This document shows positions 8,012-15,603 of a stretch of 16,947 bases of DNA, one piece after another; position 1 is the stretch's first letter, and each line of letters starts with the position of its first letter. Made by a program: the position numbers and the translations under genes. The DNA is from HGM12669 sp048527645 (GTDB taxonomy: Bacteria > Bacillota > Clostridia > Oscillospirales > CAG-272): contig DBGFNI010000096.1 in assembly GCA_048527645.1 (NCBI GenBank), positions 1 to 16,947 on the forward strand, in the 5' to 3' direction. Under the pieces are notes generated by a model, which saw only the letters and a program-made list of their open reading frames with translations, made no database searches and had not been told where the DNA came from.

Positions 8012-8072
8012 ACGGTCTTTTGAATACCGCAGTTTTCTGCCGGGGGCATTTGAGCGTTCGGTGCGCTGCGGT

Positions 8073-9290
8073 TTATCGGATGCCGTATTTTTCGATGACG
8101 TAATCCATGTCCTTGTCGCCGCGGCCGGACAGATTGATCAGGATGGAGCCCTTTTCCATTTTCTTCGCCAGCTTCATCGCATATGCGACGGCGTGGGAGC
8201 TCTCGATGGCGGGGATGATGCCCTCCATGCGGGACAGCGTGAAAAAGGCGTTGATGGTTTCTTCATCGGTCACCACGTCATATTTCACTCTTCCCAGATC
8301 GTGTAAAAACGCATGCTCCGGACCGGAGGAGGGATAGTCCAGACCGCTGGCGACGGAATATACCGGCGCGGGATCGCCGTTTTCGTCCTTGAGCATGATG
8401 CTGTTAAAGCCGTGCATAACGCCCTCGGAGCCGTAGGTCAGGCTTGCCGCGTGGTCGCCCAGCGCCGGACCTCTGCCCAGCGGCTCCACGCCGTAAATAT
8501 CCACAGGATCGTTGAGAAATCCGGAGAACAGCCCGGCTGCGTTGGAGCCGCCGCCGACGCAGGCGACAACGGCATCCGGCAGCTCGCCGGTCATATCCAA
8601 GAATTGCTCTCTTGCTTCGATGCCCACCACGCTCTGGAAGTCGCGCACCATCATCGGGAACGGATGCGGACCCACGACAGAGCCGATGCAGTAGATGCAG
8701 TCCTTATATTCCTTTGTGTACGCCATGAATGCGGCGTCCACTGCCTCTTTCAGGGTGGCAAGCCCGTCGGTGACCTCGACCACGTTTGCGCCGAGAATTT
8801 TCATTCTTGCCACGTTCGGCGCCTGCTTTTTGATATCGACAGCGCCCATATAGATATCACATTCCAGCCCGAAATATGCGGCAGCCGTTGCCAGCGCCAC
8901 GCCGTGCTGACCGGCGCCGGTTTCTGCGATGACTTTTTTCTTTCCCATATATTTTGCCAGCAGTGCCTCGCCCATACAGTGGTTGAGCTTGTGCGCGCCG
9001 GTGTGGTTCAGATCCTCGCGCTTGACATAAAGCTGGACGTTGCCCAGGCTGCCGGACAGCCGCTCCAGATAGGAAATGGGGGTCGGTCTGCCCTGGAACT
9101 CGCGGCGGATGCGGCGCAGCTCGCTGATGAATTTGCTGGATTTGCAGATGGTGAAATATGCCTCGGTGATTTCGTCCATCGCCTTTTTCAGTTCGTCCGG
9201 GATATACGCGCCGCCGTATTTGCCGAAATAGCCGTTGGCGTCGGGATAGTTCTTGAAATAGGTATCAAAATCGACATTGTTGAATTGCAT
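8073..9290 (-). CDS. trpB: Tryptophan synthase beta chain, stand-alone
   Basis: A 405-residue PLP enzyme that joins indole and L-serine to make tryptophan. KREDLNHTGAHKLNH contains the Schiff-base Lys101 (HTGAHK). ETGAGQHG holds the catalytic Glu123, GGGSNAAG binds the PLP phosphate, and SGRGDKD near the C-terminus binds the pyridine ring. It is most like the TrpB1 type in length and in having GSVVGPHPFPMMVRDFQSV, although it diverges from proteobacterial sequences. Start at 9290 was chosen for GGAGG eight bases upstream and the typical N-terminus; a further upstream Met adds eight residues without a ribosome site. No trpA or other trp gene is in the window. A T-box with a Trp specifier controls it, so it should be induced by uncharged tRNA-Trp. 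Indole salvage is a possible role if trpA is absent elsewhere. Confidence 0.97.
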   Translation of the reverse strand: MQFNNVDFDTYFKNYPDANGYFGKYGGAYIPDELKKAMDEITEAYFTICKSSKFISELRRIRREFQGRPTPISYLERLSGSLGNVQLYVKREDLNHTGAHKLNHCMGEALLAKYMGKKKVIAETGAGQHGVALATAAAYFGLECDIYMGAVDIKKQAPNVARMKILGANVVEVTDGLATLKEAVDAAFMAYTKEYKDCIYCIGSVVGPHPFPMMVRDFQSVVGIEAREQFLDMTGELPDAVVACVGGGSNAAGLFSGFLNDPVDIYGVEPLGRGPALGDHAASLTYGSEGVMHGFNSIMLKDENGDPAPVYSVASGLDYPSSGPEHAFLHDLGRVKYDVVTDEETINAFFTLSRMEGIIPAIESSHAVAYAMKLAKKMEKGSILINLSGRGDKDMDYVIEKYGIR

Positions 9291-9329
9291 GGTAGTTTCC
9301 TCCGTAAATATCATAATCAGTTTAATCTC

Positions 9330-9401
9330 TTAAAAAATGCTTGGGTGTGCGAGATGATCGGATTTGCGCGGGCTGCGCCATCGCTTCGTCAATAAGATCA
9401 T
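9330..9401 (-). CDS. Putative 23-codon small ORF between T-box and trpB
   Basis: A short ORF whose ATG (9401-9399) has a perfect AGGAGG (9412-9407) five bases upstream, better than many real genes here. It encodes a basic peptide, MILLTKRWRSPRK followed by ten more residues ending in SIF, with one Trp codon at position 8, and stops TAA at 9330. It lies between the T-box terminator and the trpB ribosome site, 39 bases before trpB. No homologue is known to me. It may be a leader peptide, a translational-coupling device, or chance. Confidence 0.35.
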   Translation of the reverse strand: MILLTKRWRSPRKSDHLAHPSIF

Positions 9402-9440
9402 TGCTGCCTCCTGTGTTTTCGATTGGTTTGATTGAGTAAT

Positions 9441-9475
9441 AAAAAAGCCCTGACAGAAAGAATCTTCTGTCAAGG
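9441..9475 (-). terminator. T-box intrinsic terminator
   Basis: Stem 9475-9465 with 9458-9448 (CCTTGACAGAA against TTCTGTCAGGG, one G-U pair), a 6-base loop, then GC and six T on the minus strand. Its 5' arm begins CCTT, which can instead pair with AAGG of the T-box sequence to form the antiterminator. Confidence 0.9.
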
Positions 9476-9762
9476 ACGAATGACGCATGATTTGATAACA
9501 TGCGATTGATCCGCGGTGCCACCTTGCTTCACAGCTTGTAAGCTGCGCACTTTTCCGGGTACGGTTGATACCCAGGACAACTGACGTATGTCCTCACGTT
9601 GCAGAATACTCTGCGCATACCGAAATACACGCATTTGACTGCACCCTCCGCGGTCCATTTGACAATCTGTTTCTTACCCGACTCTCAGCAGCGCGGGCTC
9701 TCTGGAAAGGCATGGTTGCCGTTATCTCCGCATCAACGGTTTGGTTGGATATTATTTTGTTC
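9441..9762 (-). ncRNA. tRNA-Trp-responsive T-box riboswitch
   Basis: The leader RNA upstream of trpB carries the hallmark T-box sequence AAGGTGGCACCGCGG (9525-9511) and a following competing terminator. Stem I has a GCGG/CCGC base helix flanking the specifier loop, with AGATAA on the 5' side. The distal region is AGAGAGCCCGCGCTGCTGAGAG, the AG-bulge and loop typical of the class (about 9703-9682). The specifier codon read from the 3' side of the loop is TGG at 9657-9655, followed by the expected purine (A) and the CCGC helix strand, so tRNA-Trp is the effector. A third hairpin, CGCATG/CATGCG, lies between the T-box sequence and the terminator. The 5' end is estimated from the promoter. Uncharged tRNA-Trp should stabilise the antiterminator and switch trpB on. 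Confidence 0.95.
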
Positions 9763-9768
9763 AAATAT

Positions 9769-9797
9769 ATGTTATCACAAACGCGCGGCGTTGTCAA
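9769..9797 (-). promoter_or_regulatory. Sigma-A promoter of the T-box/trpB transcript
   Basis: On the minus strand TTGACA (9797-9792), a 17-base spacer, then TAACAT (9774-9769) with four of six matches and a TG dinucleotide just before it. Transcription should begin near 9762, just ahead of T-box stem I. Confidence 0.75.
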
Positions 9798-9847
9798 GAG
9801 AAAATGATATTTTTTGCCGCGCGAAAATCGGCACGCGCACACACGCG

Positions 9848-10432
9848 TTAAGAATAGGTGCGGATGATTTCCCAGGCGATCTGCTGCTTTGGCACGCAGC
9901 GGTCCATGGATTGCTTTTCGATATAGCGGTGCGCGTCCGGCTCGGAGAGGTTCAGATTTTCGATCAGCAGCCATTTTGCGCGGTTGACAGTACGGATCTG
10001 ATCCATTTTTTCTTCGATGGACAGCGTTTTCTTTTCAAATCTGCGCAGCCGCTCCCGCGCGCTTGCCATCCAGTGCAGTGCCAATGCCATCGCGGGCTTG
10101 GAGGCGGGCTTTGGCAGGGTGAATACGCCGTGCTGTGCAACCTTGTCATAGATTTCATCGTGCATGTCGTTGCGGATCAGCAGCAGCACCACCGCATTGC
10201 TGGAGGTGCTGACGTCAATGGCGAAGCGCATCCCGCTTTCATCGGGGAGCGGGGCATTGATCAGGACAAAATCAAACGCGCGCTCCGACAGTTCGCGCTT
10301 GGCGGCGCTGACGTCGGACACGGTATGCACCGGGTCGTATGCGGAGATGGGAAGCAGCGTGGAGAGGGAGGCATTGAAATTTTCAGCGGAGGAGACAACC
10401 AAGACGCTGTAAACATGCTCCTTCAGACTCAT
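9848..10432 (-). CDS. ANTAR-domain RNA-binding antiterminator with pseudo-receiver
   Basis: A 194-residue regulator with an N-terminal receiver-like domain (residues 6-125) and a C-terminal ANTAR domain (about 136-192). The ANTAR core EEKMDQIRTVNRAKWLLIEN...SEPDAHRYIEKQSMD is nearly canonical and binds hexaloop RNA hairpins to block termination. In the receiver-like domain the acidic pair is Ser14-Ser15, and the phospho-acceptor position reads FVLIN with Asn59 in place of Asp; the Lys at the C-terminal switch position (Lys108, TLPKP) is kept. Phosphorylation control therefore seems unlikely. It starts after GGAGGGG and lies 31 bases downstream of glutamine synthetase. It is the last gene of the GS-GOGAT operon, whose leader contains a matching hairpin. 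Regulation of nitrogen assimilation is inferred from context. Confidence 0.92.
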   Translation of the reverse strand: MSLKEHVYSVLVVSSAENFNASLSTLLPISAYDPVHTVSDVSAAKRELSERAFDFVLINAPLPDESGMRFAIDVSTSSNAVVLLLIRNDMHDEIYDKVAQHGVFTLPKPASKPAMALALHWMASARERLRRFEKKTLSIEEKMDQIRTVNRAKWLLIENLNLSEPDAHRYIEKQSMDRCVPKQQIAWEIIRTYS

Positions 10433-10463
10433 ATGCTCCCCTCCTTCCTGTCACGAGTTGCGG

Positions 10464-11681
10464 TCAGCTGCAGTAGATATCCAGAATTGACGGTGGGATG
10501 TGCGCCCGGATAAACGGGCTTTCCGCGGCGATCCGGCGCGCAGTTTTCAAATCGGCCGGCAATTTCTTCAGATTTTCGATTGCGCGGTAATTTGCTTTAT
10601 ACAGATTGAAATCGGCAACCATGGGCAATTCCGCATGGCTCTTCAGTCCTTCCAGCCCGGCGTAAATCATCAGGGCAAACGCCAGATAGGGATTGGCGGC
10701 GGGATCGGGAGAACGGAGCTCCGCGCGGCGGTATTCTCCAACTGCGGCGGGGATGCGCACCAGCTGCGAGCGGTTTTCACCGGACCAGGAGATGTAAAGC
10801 GGCGCTTTGTGCTTGCCGAAGCGTTCATAAGAGTTTTCCGTGGGATTGAGAAAGGCGGTCATCGCCTCTGCCTGCTGCAAAACCCCGGCGATCATCGAGC
10901 AAAGATGGTTGGCATCCTCCTCCCCGCTGACGGTTTTGACCGACATGTTGATATGAAAACCGTTTCCCGGCAAATCGGCAAGCGGCTTGGGGCTGAAATC
11001 TGCATACAGGCCGTTGCGCCGCGCAACGGTTTTGACAACCATCTGGAAGGTGACTGCGTGATCGGCGGCAGTCAGCGGATCGGAATAGCGAAAATCAATT
11101 TCATTCTGCCCGGGACCCTCCTCGTGATGCGAGCTCTCGGGTCGGATTCCCATTTGTTCCAGCGTCAGGCAGATCTCCCGTCGGATGTTCTCGCCCAGAT
11201 CCTCCGGCGCGATGTCCATATATCCGGCGTTGTCATGCGGCTGCGCGGTGGGCTCGCCCTTTTCGTCCAGACGGAACAGGTAGAACTCCTGCTCGGAGCC
11301 GAAGGCAAAGCGAAAGCCCTCCTCTTCGGCGCGCATAACAGCCTGCTGCAGCAGATATCTGCAATCGCCGTCAAACGGTCTGCCGTCGGGATAGGTGATG
11401 CTGCATATCATGCGCACGACCCGACCGTGCTCCGGACGCCACGGCAGCAGCATCAGCGTTTCCGGATCGGGATGCAGCAGCAGATCGGAATGTGTCTCAT
11501 CGACGAAGCCCGCAATGGCGGAAGCGTCGAAGGAAATGCCGTATTCAAAAGCGCGCGAAAGCTCATCCGGCATAATGGAGATATTCTTCTGTTTGCCGAA
11601 GATATCGCAGAAGGCCAGGCGGATGAATTTGACATCCTCTTCCCGGACATACTGGAGTACCTCTTGCTTGGAATATTTCAT
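10464..11681 (-). CDS. glnA: Glutamine synthetase type I, short clostridial form
   Basis: A 405-residue enzyme making glutamine from glutamate, ammonia and ATP, normally a dodecamer. The beta-grasp domain (about 14-95) holds FDASAIAGF with Asp52, the ammonium-site Asp. The catalytic domain shows GSEQEFYLF (metal-binding Glu), HHEEGPGQNEIDF, GNGFHINMS, NSYERFG..APLYISWSGENRSQLVRIPA and RRAELRSPDPAANPYLAFA. It is about 35-40 residues shorter than Bacillus GlnA; what is missing is the C-terminal tail after the last helix, and the frame ends cleanly at IYCS. At the position of Bacillus Arg62, which mediates feedback inhibition, this protein has Asp61 (GFVDETHSD). Only a weak ribosome site (AGCAGG) precedes the start, 18 bases after the GXGXG gene. 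It is a distal gene of the GOGAT operon. Confidence 0.95.
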   Translation of the reverse strand: MKYSKQEVLQYVREEDVKFIRLAFCDIFGKQKNISIMPDELSRAFEYGISFDASAIAGFVDETHSDLLLHPDPETLMLLPWRPEHGRVVRMICSITYPDGRPFDGDCRYLLQQAVMRAEEEGFRFAFGSEQEFYLFRLDEKGEPTAQPHDNAGYMDIAPEDLGENIRREICLTLEQMGIRPESSHHEEGPGQNEIDFRYSDPLTAADHAVTFQMVVKTVARRNGLYADFSPKPLADLPGNGFHINMSVKTVSGEEDANHLCSMIAGVLQQAEAMTAFLNPTENSYERFGKHKAPLYISWSGENRSQLVRIPAAVGEYRRAELRSPDPAANPYLAFALMIYAGLEGLKSHAELPMVADFNLYKANYRAIENLKKLPADLKTARRIAAESPFIRAHIPPSILDIYCS

Positions 11682-11699
11682 GTGAATACCTGCTTTCTG

Positions 11700-12422
11700 T
11701 CAATTCGCCACATACATTTGCTTGTAGGGATTTTTGCTGTCGGGGGTGATCACGGTGAAGGGCGCGGAGAGCACTTGCGCCGCGTCATAGCCGAAATGCG
11801 CGCAGAAGCGCGTGATGCAGGGCTCAATTTCCTGCAAATCCTCCGGCGTGGCTGCCCGTGCGGTGACCTGATCGGGGAAGACGATCTCCCGGCAGTCGCT
11901 GCGCAAAAACATTTTTCCGCCGTGCATACCGGTGCAGGGGAAATTGCCGACGATGCGTTCTCCGTCGGCGTCCAGACCCAGCACGACGATGATGCCGCCT
12001 GCCTGATATTCTCCCAAAAAGCTGCCGGCTTTTCCGCCGATGACCATGACCGGGACTTTGTCCTCATAAGCCTTCATATGGATACCGGCGCGGTAGCCCG
12101 CGTTGCCGCGTACCATGATTTCTCCGCCGCGCATCGCATATCCCGCGGCGTCGCCGATGTTTCCGTGAATGACAATTTCTCCGGCGTTCATGGTGTCGCC
12201 CACGGCATCCTGCGCGTTAGAGTGGACGTGGATGGAGGCGCCGTTGAGATATGCGCCCAGCGCGTTGCCCGGAACGCCGTTGACGGTGAGCTGCAGGGAC
12301 GACATGCCGGCGGCGAGAAAGCGCTGACCGCAGCAGCCGCTGACCGTGCACTCGTTTTCAGCGGTGCGCAATGCCTGATTCAGCATGCAGTAATCCATGT
12401 TGGCAGCGTCAATCAATGTCAT
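11700..12422 (-). CDS. Glutamate synthase GXGXG-domain subunit (GltB domain 3)
   Basis: A 240-residue stand-alone version of the C-terminal beta-helix domain of GltB, a structural part of glutamate synthase that packs against the FMN core. The right-handed helix repeats are visible as successive G-rich turns: VPGNALGAYLNGASI, NAQDAVGDTMNAGEIVIHG, NIGDAAGYAMRGGEIMVRG, NAGYRAGIHM and GGKAGSFLGEYQAGG, covering about residues 50-155. A C-terminal tail of about 85 residues follows, with FPCTGMHGGKMFLR. Its start overlaps the oxidoreductase stop by one base (TAATG), with GGGAGG inside the upstream coding end, so it is translationally coupled. In the standard enzyme this domain is fused to GltB; the split form is familiar in archaea and clostridia. 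Confidence 0.93.
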   Translation of the reverse strand: MTLIDAANMDYCMLNQALRTAENECTVSGCCGQRFLAAGMSSLQLTVNGVPGNALGAYLNGASIHVHSNAQDAVGDTMNAGEIVIHGNIGDAAGYAMRGGEIMVRGNAGYRAGIHMKAYEDKVPVMVIGGKAGSFLGEYQAGGIIVVLGLDADGERIVGNFPCTGMHGGKMFLRSDCREIVFPDQVTARAATPEDLQEIEPCITRFCAHFGYDAAQVLSAPFTVITPDSKNPYKQMYVAN

Positions 12423-13654
12423 TATACTACACCTCCCAGAATTTTTCTACGGTTTTTACCGGAAAAAGCCGAAAAAGTTACATTTTTTTTCAACAAATCA
12501 AAATCAACGTTTGCAAGCGGGGTTTTTTCGCGGATCAGAGCGGTGTAGATGCCCGCCTTGTCGGTGACGCCGATGAGGATAAAGCCGACCAGCCGTCCGT
12601 CTTTGACATACAGCCGCTTCAGCGTGCCCGCGCCCTGCTCCTCATAAACCTCGCCGAGATAACTGCCCGCCGTCATGGCGTGCAAGCCGAAGAAGCCGAT
12701 GGAGTTCATGGGGATGTCGCGGTCAAACACATCGTCTCCGCCTGCCATGTTGATGCCCGCGCATCTGCCCTGCATATAGGCGCTGGGCAAAAGGGCAAGC
12801 ACGCGCTTTTCCCCAAGCGAGATATCCATGCCCTCTGCGCAGTCCCCGGCGGCATACACGCCGTCAAGATCGGTCTGCATACGGTCGTTGATCACGATGC
12901 CGCGGTTGACATTTCCGCCCGCATCCCGCACAAGCGCGGTGTTCGCGCGCACGCCGACTGCCAGCACCAGAACGTCAAAATCCACGGTTTTTCCGCTTTT
13001 CATCTGCGCGGTGTTCTTTTCAAAGTGTGCCACGCTGTCACCCAGCAAAAACGAAATGCCGTTTTCTTCCAGACGGGTCTGCATCATGGCGGCGCACTGC
13101 GTATCCAAAATACTGGAGAGCACACGGTCGGCAAGATCACACACGGTGATGCTTTGCACCCGTCCGTGCAGCCCCTCCGCGCATTTCAGACCGATCAGTC
13201 CCGCGCCGACAATCAGCACACGGCTGTCCGCGCGGATTGCCTGCTCCAGCGCGAGTGTGTCATCCAGCGTCAGAAAAGCGAATTTCTTTTCCACCTGCTC
13301 CAAGCCCTCCATGGCGGGCACGAAGGGGGAAGATCCGGTTGCCACGCACACCGCGGTGTACGGCAGAGCGGTTCCGTCGTCCAGCAGGACGGTTTTGGCT
13401 TGGGGGTCGATTTTTACGGCTTTTTTGCCGTAATACACCTCGCAGCCCATTTTGTCGTAAAAATCCGCGCTGCGGTAGCCGATTTTATCCAGATCCGTTT
13501 TTCCTTCCAGATAGTAAGAAATGAGCGGGCGGCAGTATACCGGGTGGTTTTCTGCCGAGATCACGGAGATTTTGCCTGTTTGATCCACCCGGCGGATGCC
13601 CTCGATACAGCCGGCAGCCGCTACGCCGTTTCCGATGATAACATATTGCTGCAT
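12422..13654 (-). CDS. FAD/NAD(P)-dependent oxidoreductase, likely electron input of glutamate synthase
   Basis: A 410-residue pyridine-nucleotide disulfide-type flavoenzyme, similar to NADH-rubredoxin reductase and the N-terminal part of nitrite reductase. The FAD-binding Rossmann motif is VIIGNGVAAAG (5-15) and the NAD(P) motif is VLIVGAGLIG (146-155). ATGSSPFVP and YAAGDCAEG are the FAD-closing motifs. The C-terminal roughly 90 residues form an interface-like domain. There is no redox CxxC pair of disulfide reductases. Within a GOGAT operon lacking gltD it is the best candidate to take electrons from NAD(P)H and pass them to the Fe-S protein encoded just before it. Start at 13654 is seven bases after the Fe-S gene stop, with GAGAGGTAGGA upstream; the open frame reaches nine codons further but would overlap the upstream gene. 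Confidence 0.88.
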   Translation of the reverse strand: MQQYVIIGNGVAAAGCIEGIRRVDQTGKISVISAENHPVYCRPLISYYLEGKTDLDKIGYRSADFYDKMGCEVYYGKKAVKIDPQAKTVLLDDGTALPYTAVCVATGSSPFVPAMEGLEQVEKKFAFLTLDDTLALEQAIRADSRVLIVGAGLIGLKCAEGLHGRVQSITVCDLADRVLSSILDTQCAAMMQTRLEENGISFLLGDSVAHFEKNTAQMKSGKTVDFDVLVLAVGVRANTALVRDAGGNVNRGIVINDRMQTDLDGVYAAGDCAEGMDISLGEKRVLALLPSAYMQGRCAGINMAGGDDVFDRDIPMNSIGFFGLHAMTAGSYLGEVYEEQGAGTLKRLYVKDGRLVGFILIGVTDKAGIYTALIREKTPLANVDFDLLKKNVTFSAFSGKNRRKILGGVV

Positions 13655-13661
13655 GGTGTTC

Positions 13662-14093
13662 CTACCTCTCTTCATAAACAATGGCGTTGTTGGGACAGCC
13701 CGTTACGCACGCCGGCTTACCGGCGGTGTTTTTCAGACACAGCTCGCATTTCTGCACCGCGCCGCTCTCACCCTGCGACAGCGCGCCGTAGGGGCACACC
13801 AAAATGCAGGTCAGACAGCCGACGCATTTGTTGGAATCGATACAAACCGCGCCGTTCTCGCCGCGGGACAGCGCGCCGCTGATGCAGCTTTTGACGCAGA
13901 TCGGATCTTCGCAGTGCCGGCAGGATACGGCAAAATGAATCTGATCGTCCCCGTCCACGCGGATGCGGGGGAAAATGGGCTTGCCCTTTAAGGCAACGGC
14001 CATATCCGTTTTTCCGGAATTGGCGAATGCACAGTTATATTCACACAGATGGCAGCCCAAACACCATTCTTCGTTGACATATACTCGTTTCAT
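13662..14093 (-). CDS. Four-cluster 4Fe-4S electron-transfer protein (HycB/DmsB-like)
   Basis: A 143-residue ferredoxin-type protein with sixteen Cys in four groups. These are CLGCHLCEYNC (11-21), SCRHCEDPICVKSC, CVGCLTCILVCPYGA and CELC...CVTGCP, the arrangement of the four [4Fe-4S] electron-transfer subunits of DMSO reductase and formate-linked complexes. It has no signal peptide or Tat motif, so it is cytosolic. It sits between the FMN core gene and the flavoprotein gene and probably wires the flavoprotein to the glutamate synthase core. Start at 14093 has AGGAG nine bases upstream and lies four bases past the upstream stop; a Met six codons earlier overlaps the upstream gene and has a poorer site. 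Confidence 0.92.
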   Translation of the reverse strand: MKRVYVNEEWCLGCHLCEYNCAFANSGKTDMAVALKGKPIFPRIRVDGDDQIHFAVSCRHCEDPICVKSCISGALSRGENGAVCIDSNKCVGCLTCILVCPYGALSQGESGAVQKCELCLKNTAGKPACVTGCPNNAIVYEER

Positions 14094-14097
14094 ATCA

Positions 14098-15603
14098 TCA
14101 TTCTCCTGCATGGGAAATACCGAGTATTTCCAGTTCTTTTTCCGTCAGTCCGATGCCGCGCAGCATCAGACGGTTGCCGCGGAGGGCTTCGATGGAGTTG
14201 ATGCCCATTCCGCCCATCAGTTCCTTGATTTCATGCTGCCATGCGTGCATCAGATTCACCAGCCGCGCGCTGCCCATATCCGGGTTGAGGCGCTTGACCA
14301 AATCAGGCCGCTGTGTGGCGATGCCCCAGTTGCACTTGCCGCTCTGGCAGGTGCGGCACAGATGGCAGCCGATCGCGATCAGCGCTGCGGTGGCGATGTA
14401 GCAGGCGTCGGCGCCCAGCGCAATCGCCTTTACCACGTCCGAGGCGCAGCGGATGCTGCCGCCCACCACCAATGACACATTGTTGCGGATGCCCTCGTCG
14501 CGCAGGCGCTGATCCACCGCTGCCAGGGCAAGCTCGATCGGGATACCCACGTTGTCGCGGATTCTGGTGGGCGCCGCGCCGGTGCCGCCGCGGAAGCCGT
14601 CGATGGCGATAATGTCCGCGCCGCTGCGCGCAATGCCGCTGGCGATTGCCGCGATGTTATGCACGGCGGCGACCTTGACGATCACAGGCTTTTTGTATTC
14701 TGTCGCTTCTTTGAGCGAAAAGACCAGCTGACGCAAATCCTCGATGGAGTAGATGTCGTGATGGGGTGCGGGGGAGATCGCGTCGGAGCCCTCCGGGATC
14801 ATACGCGTGCGGGAGACGTCTCCCACGATTTTCGCGCCGGGCAGGTGGCCGCCGATACCGGGCTTTGCGCCCTGCCCCATTTTGATTTCCACCGCCGCGC
14901 CTGCCTCCAGATAATCCTTGTACACGCCGAAACGGCCGGAGGCGACCTGGACAATGGTGTTTTCGCCGTAGCAGTAGAAGTCCTCGTGCAGTCCGCCCTC
15001 GCCGGTGTTGTAATAGATGCCCAGCTCCGTTGCCGCGCGCGCCAGCGAGGCGTGCGCGTTGTAGCTGATAGAGCCGTAGCTCATGGCGGAAAACATCATC
15101 GGCATGGACAGCTCCAGCTGCGGCGGCAGCTCGCAACGGATCGCACCGTTCTCATCACGCCGGATCTGCTGCGGCTTTTTGCCTAAAAACACGCGGGTTT
15201 CCATCGGCTCGCGCAGCGGGTCGATAGGCGGGTTGGTGACCTGCGAGGCGTTGATCAGGATTTTGTCCCAGTATACGGGAAAGGGCTTGGGATTGCCCAT
15301 GGAGGAGAGAAGCACGCCACCGCTGTTCGCCTGCTTGTATATTTCCCGGATGGTATCGTTTTGCCAGTTGGCGTTTTCGCGCAGCGTGCAGTCGCTTTTC
15401 ACGATTTTCAGCGCGCGGGTGGGGCACAGGGAGACGCAGCGCTGGCAATTGACGCATTTGCTCTCATCGCTCATCATCACGCCGCGCTCTTCGCTGTAAT
15501 AGTGCACCTCGTTGGCGCACTGTCGCTCGCAGACGCGGCAGCCGATACAGCGGTTGTCGTTTCGCACGACTTCAAATTCCGGATAGATAAAATTCTCGCG
15601 CAT
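14098..15603 (-). CDS. Glutamate synthase FMN/Fe-S core subunit (GltB domain 2) with N-terminal ferredoxin domain
   Basis: A 501-residue catalytic core that condenses 2-oxoglutarate with ammonia to give glutamate. Residues about 18-75 are a two-cluster ferredoxin domain (CIGCRVCERQC and CVNCQRCVSLCP). From about residue 160 onward is the TIM-barrel FMN domain: MFSAMSYGSIS, TGEGGLHEDF, VEIKMGQGAKPGIGG, SPAPHHDIYSIEDL, DGFRGGTGAAP and VVGGSIR. Near the C-terminus GCHLCRTCQSGKCNWGIATQ supplies the cluster ligands of the family. This is the archaeal-type layout, where domains 1 and 3 of GltB are separate genes. Its start overlaps the amidotransferase stop by one base (TGATG), with AAAGGAAGG upstream. 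Identity is sure; the electron donor is inferred to be the neighbouring Fe-S and FAD proteins. Confidence 0.96.
   Translation of the reverse strand: MRENFIYPEFEVVRNDNRCIGCRVCERQCANEVHYYSEERGVMMSDESKCVNCQRCVSLCPTRALKIVKSDCTLRENANWQNDTIREIYKQANSGGVLLSSMGNPKPFPVYWDKILINASQVTNPPIDPLREPMETRVFLGKKPQQIRRDENGAIRCELPPQLELSMPMMFSAMSYGSISYNAHASLARAATELGIYYNTGEGGLHEDFYCYGENTIVQVASGRFGVYKDYLEAGAAVEIKMGQGAKPGIGGHLPGAKIVGDVSRTRMIPEGSDAISPAPHHDIYSIEDLRQLVFSLKEATEYKKPVIVKVAAVHNIAAIASGIARSGADIIAIDGFRGGTGAAPTRIRDNVGIPIELALAAVDQRLRDEGIRNNVSLVVGGSIRCASDVVKAIALGADACYIATAALIAIGCHLCRTCQSGKCNWGIATQRPDLVKRLNPDMGSARLVNLMHAWQHEIKELMGGMGINSIEALRGNRLMLRGIGLTEKELEILGISHAGE

Noticed and set aside
9788..9847. GC hairpin after the ANTAR gene as a terminator for the GS-GOGAT operon.
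   Set aside because: On the minus strand it is followed by an A run, not a T run, so it does not look like an intrinsic terminator; the operon's 3' end is unresolved.
10500..12548. Long plus-strand open frame of 682 codons opposite glutamine synthetase and the GXGXG gene.
   Set aside because: It is antisense to two clear genes in GC-rich DNA, its translation is rich in His, Gln and Arg with no recognisable domain, and no ribosome site precedes it.
12371..13882. Plus-strand open frame of 503 codons opposite the flavoprotein and Fe-S protein genes.
   Set aside because: Shadow of coding sequence on the other strand; composition is unlike a protein and the opposite strand has firm motifs.
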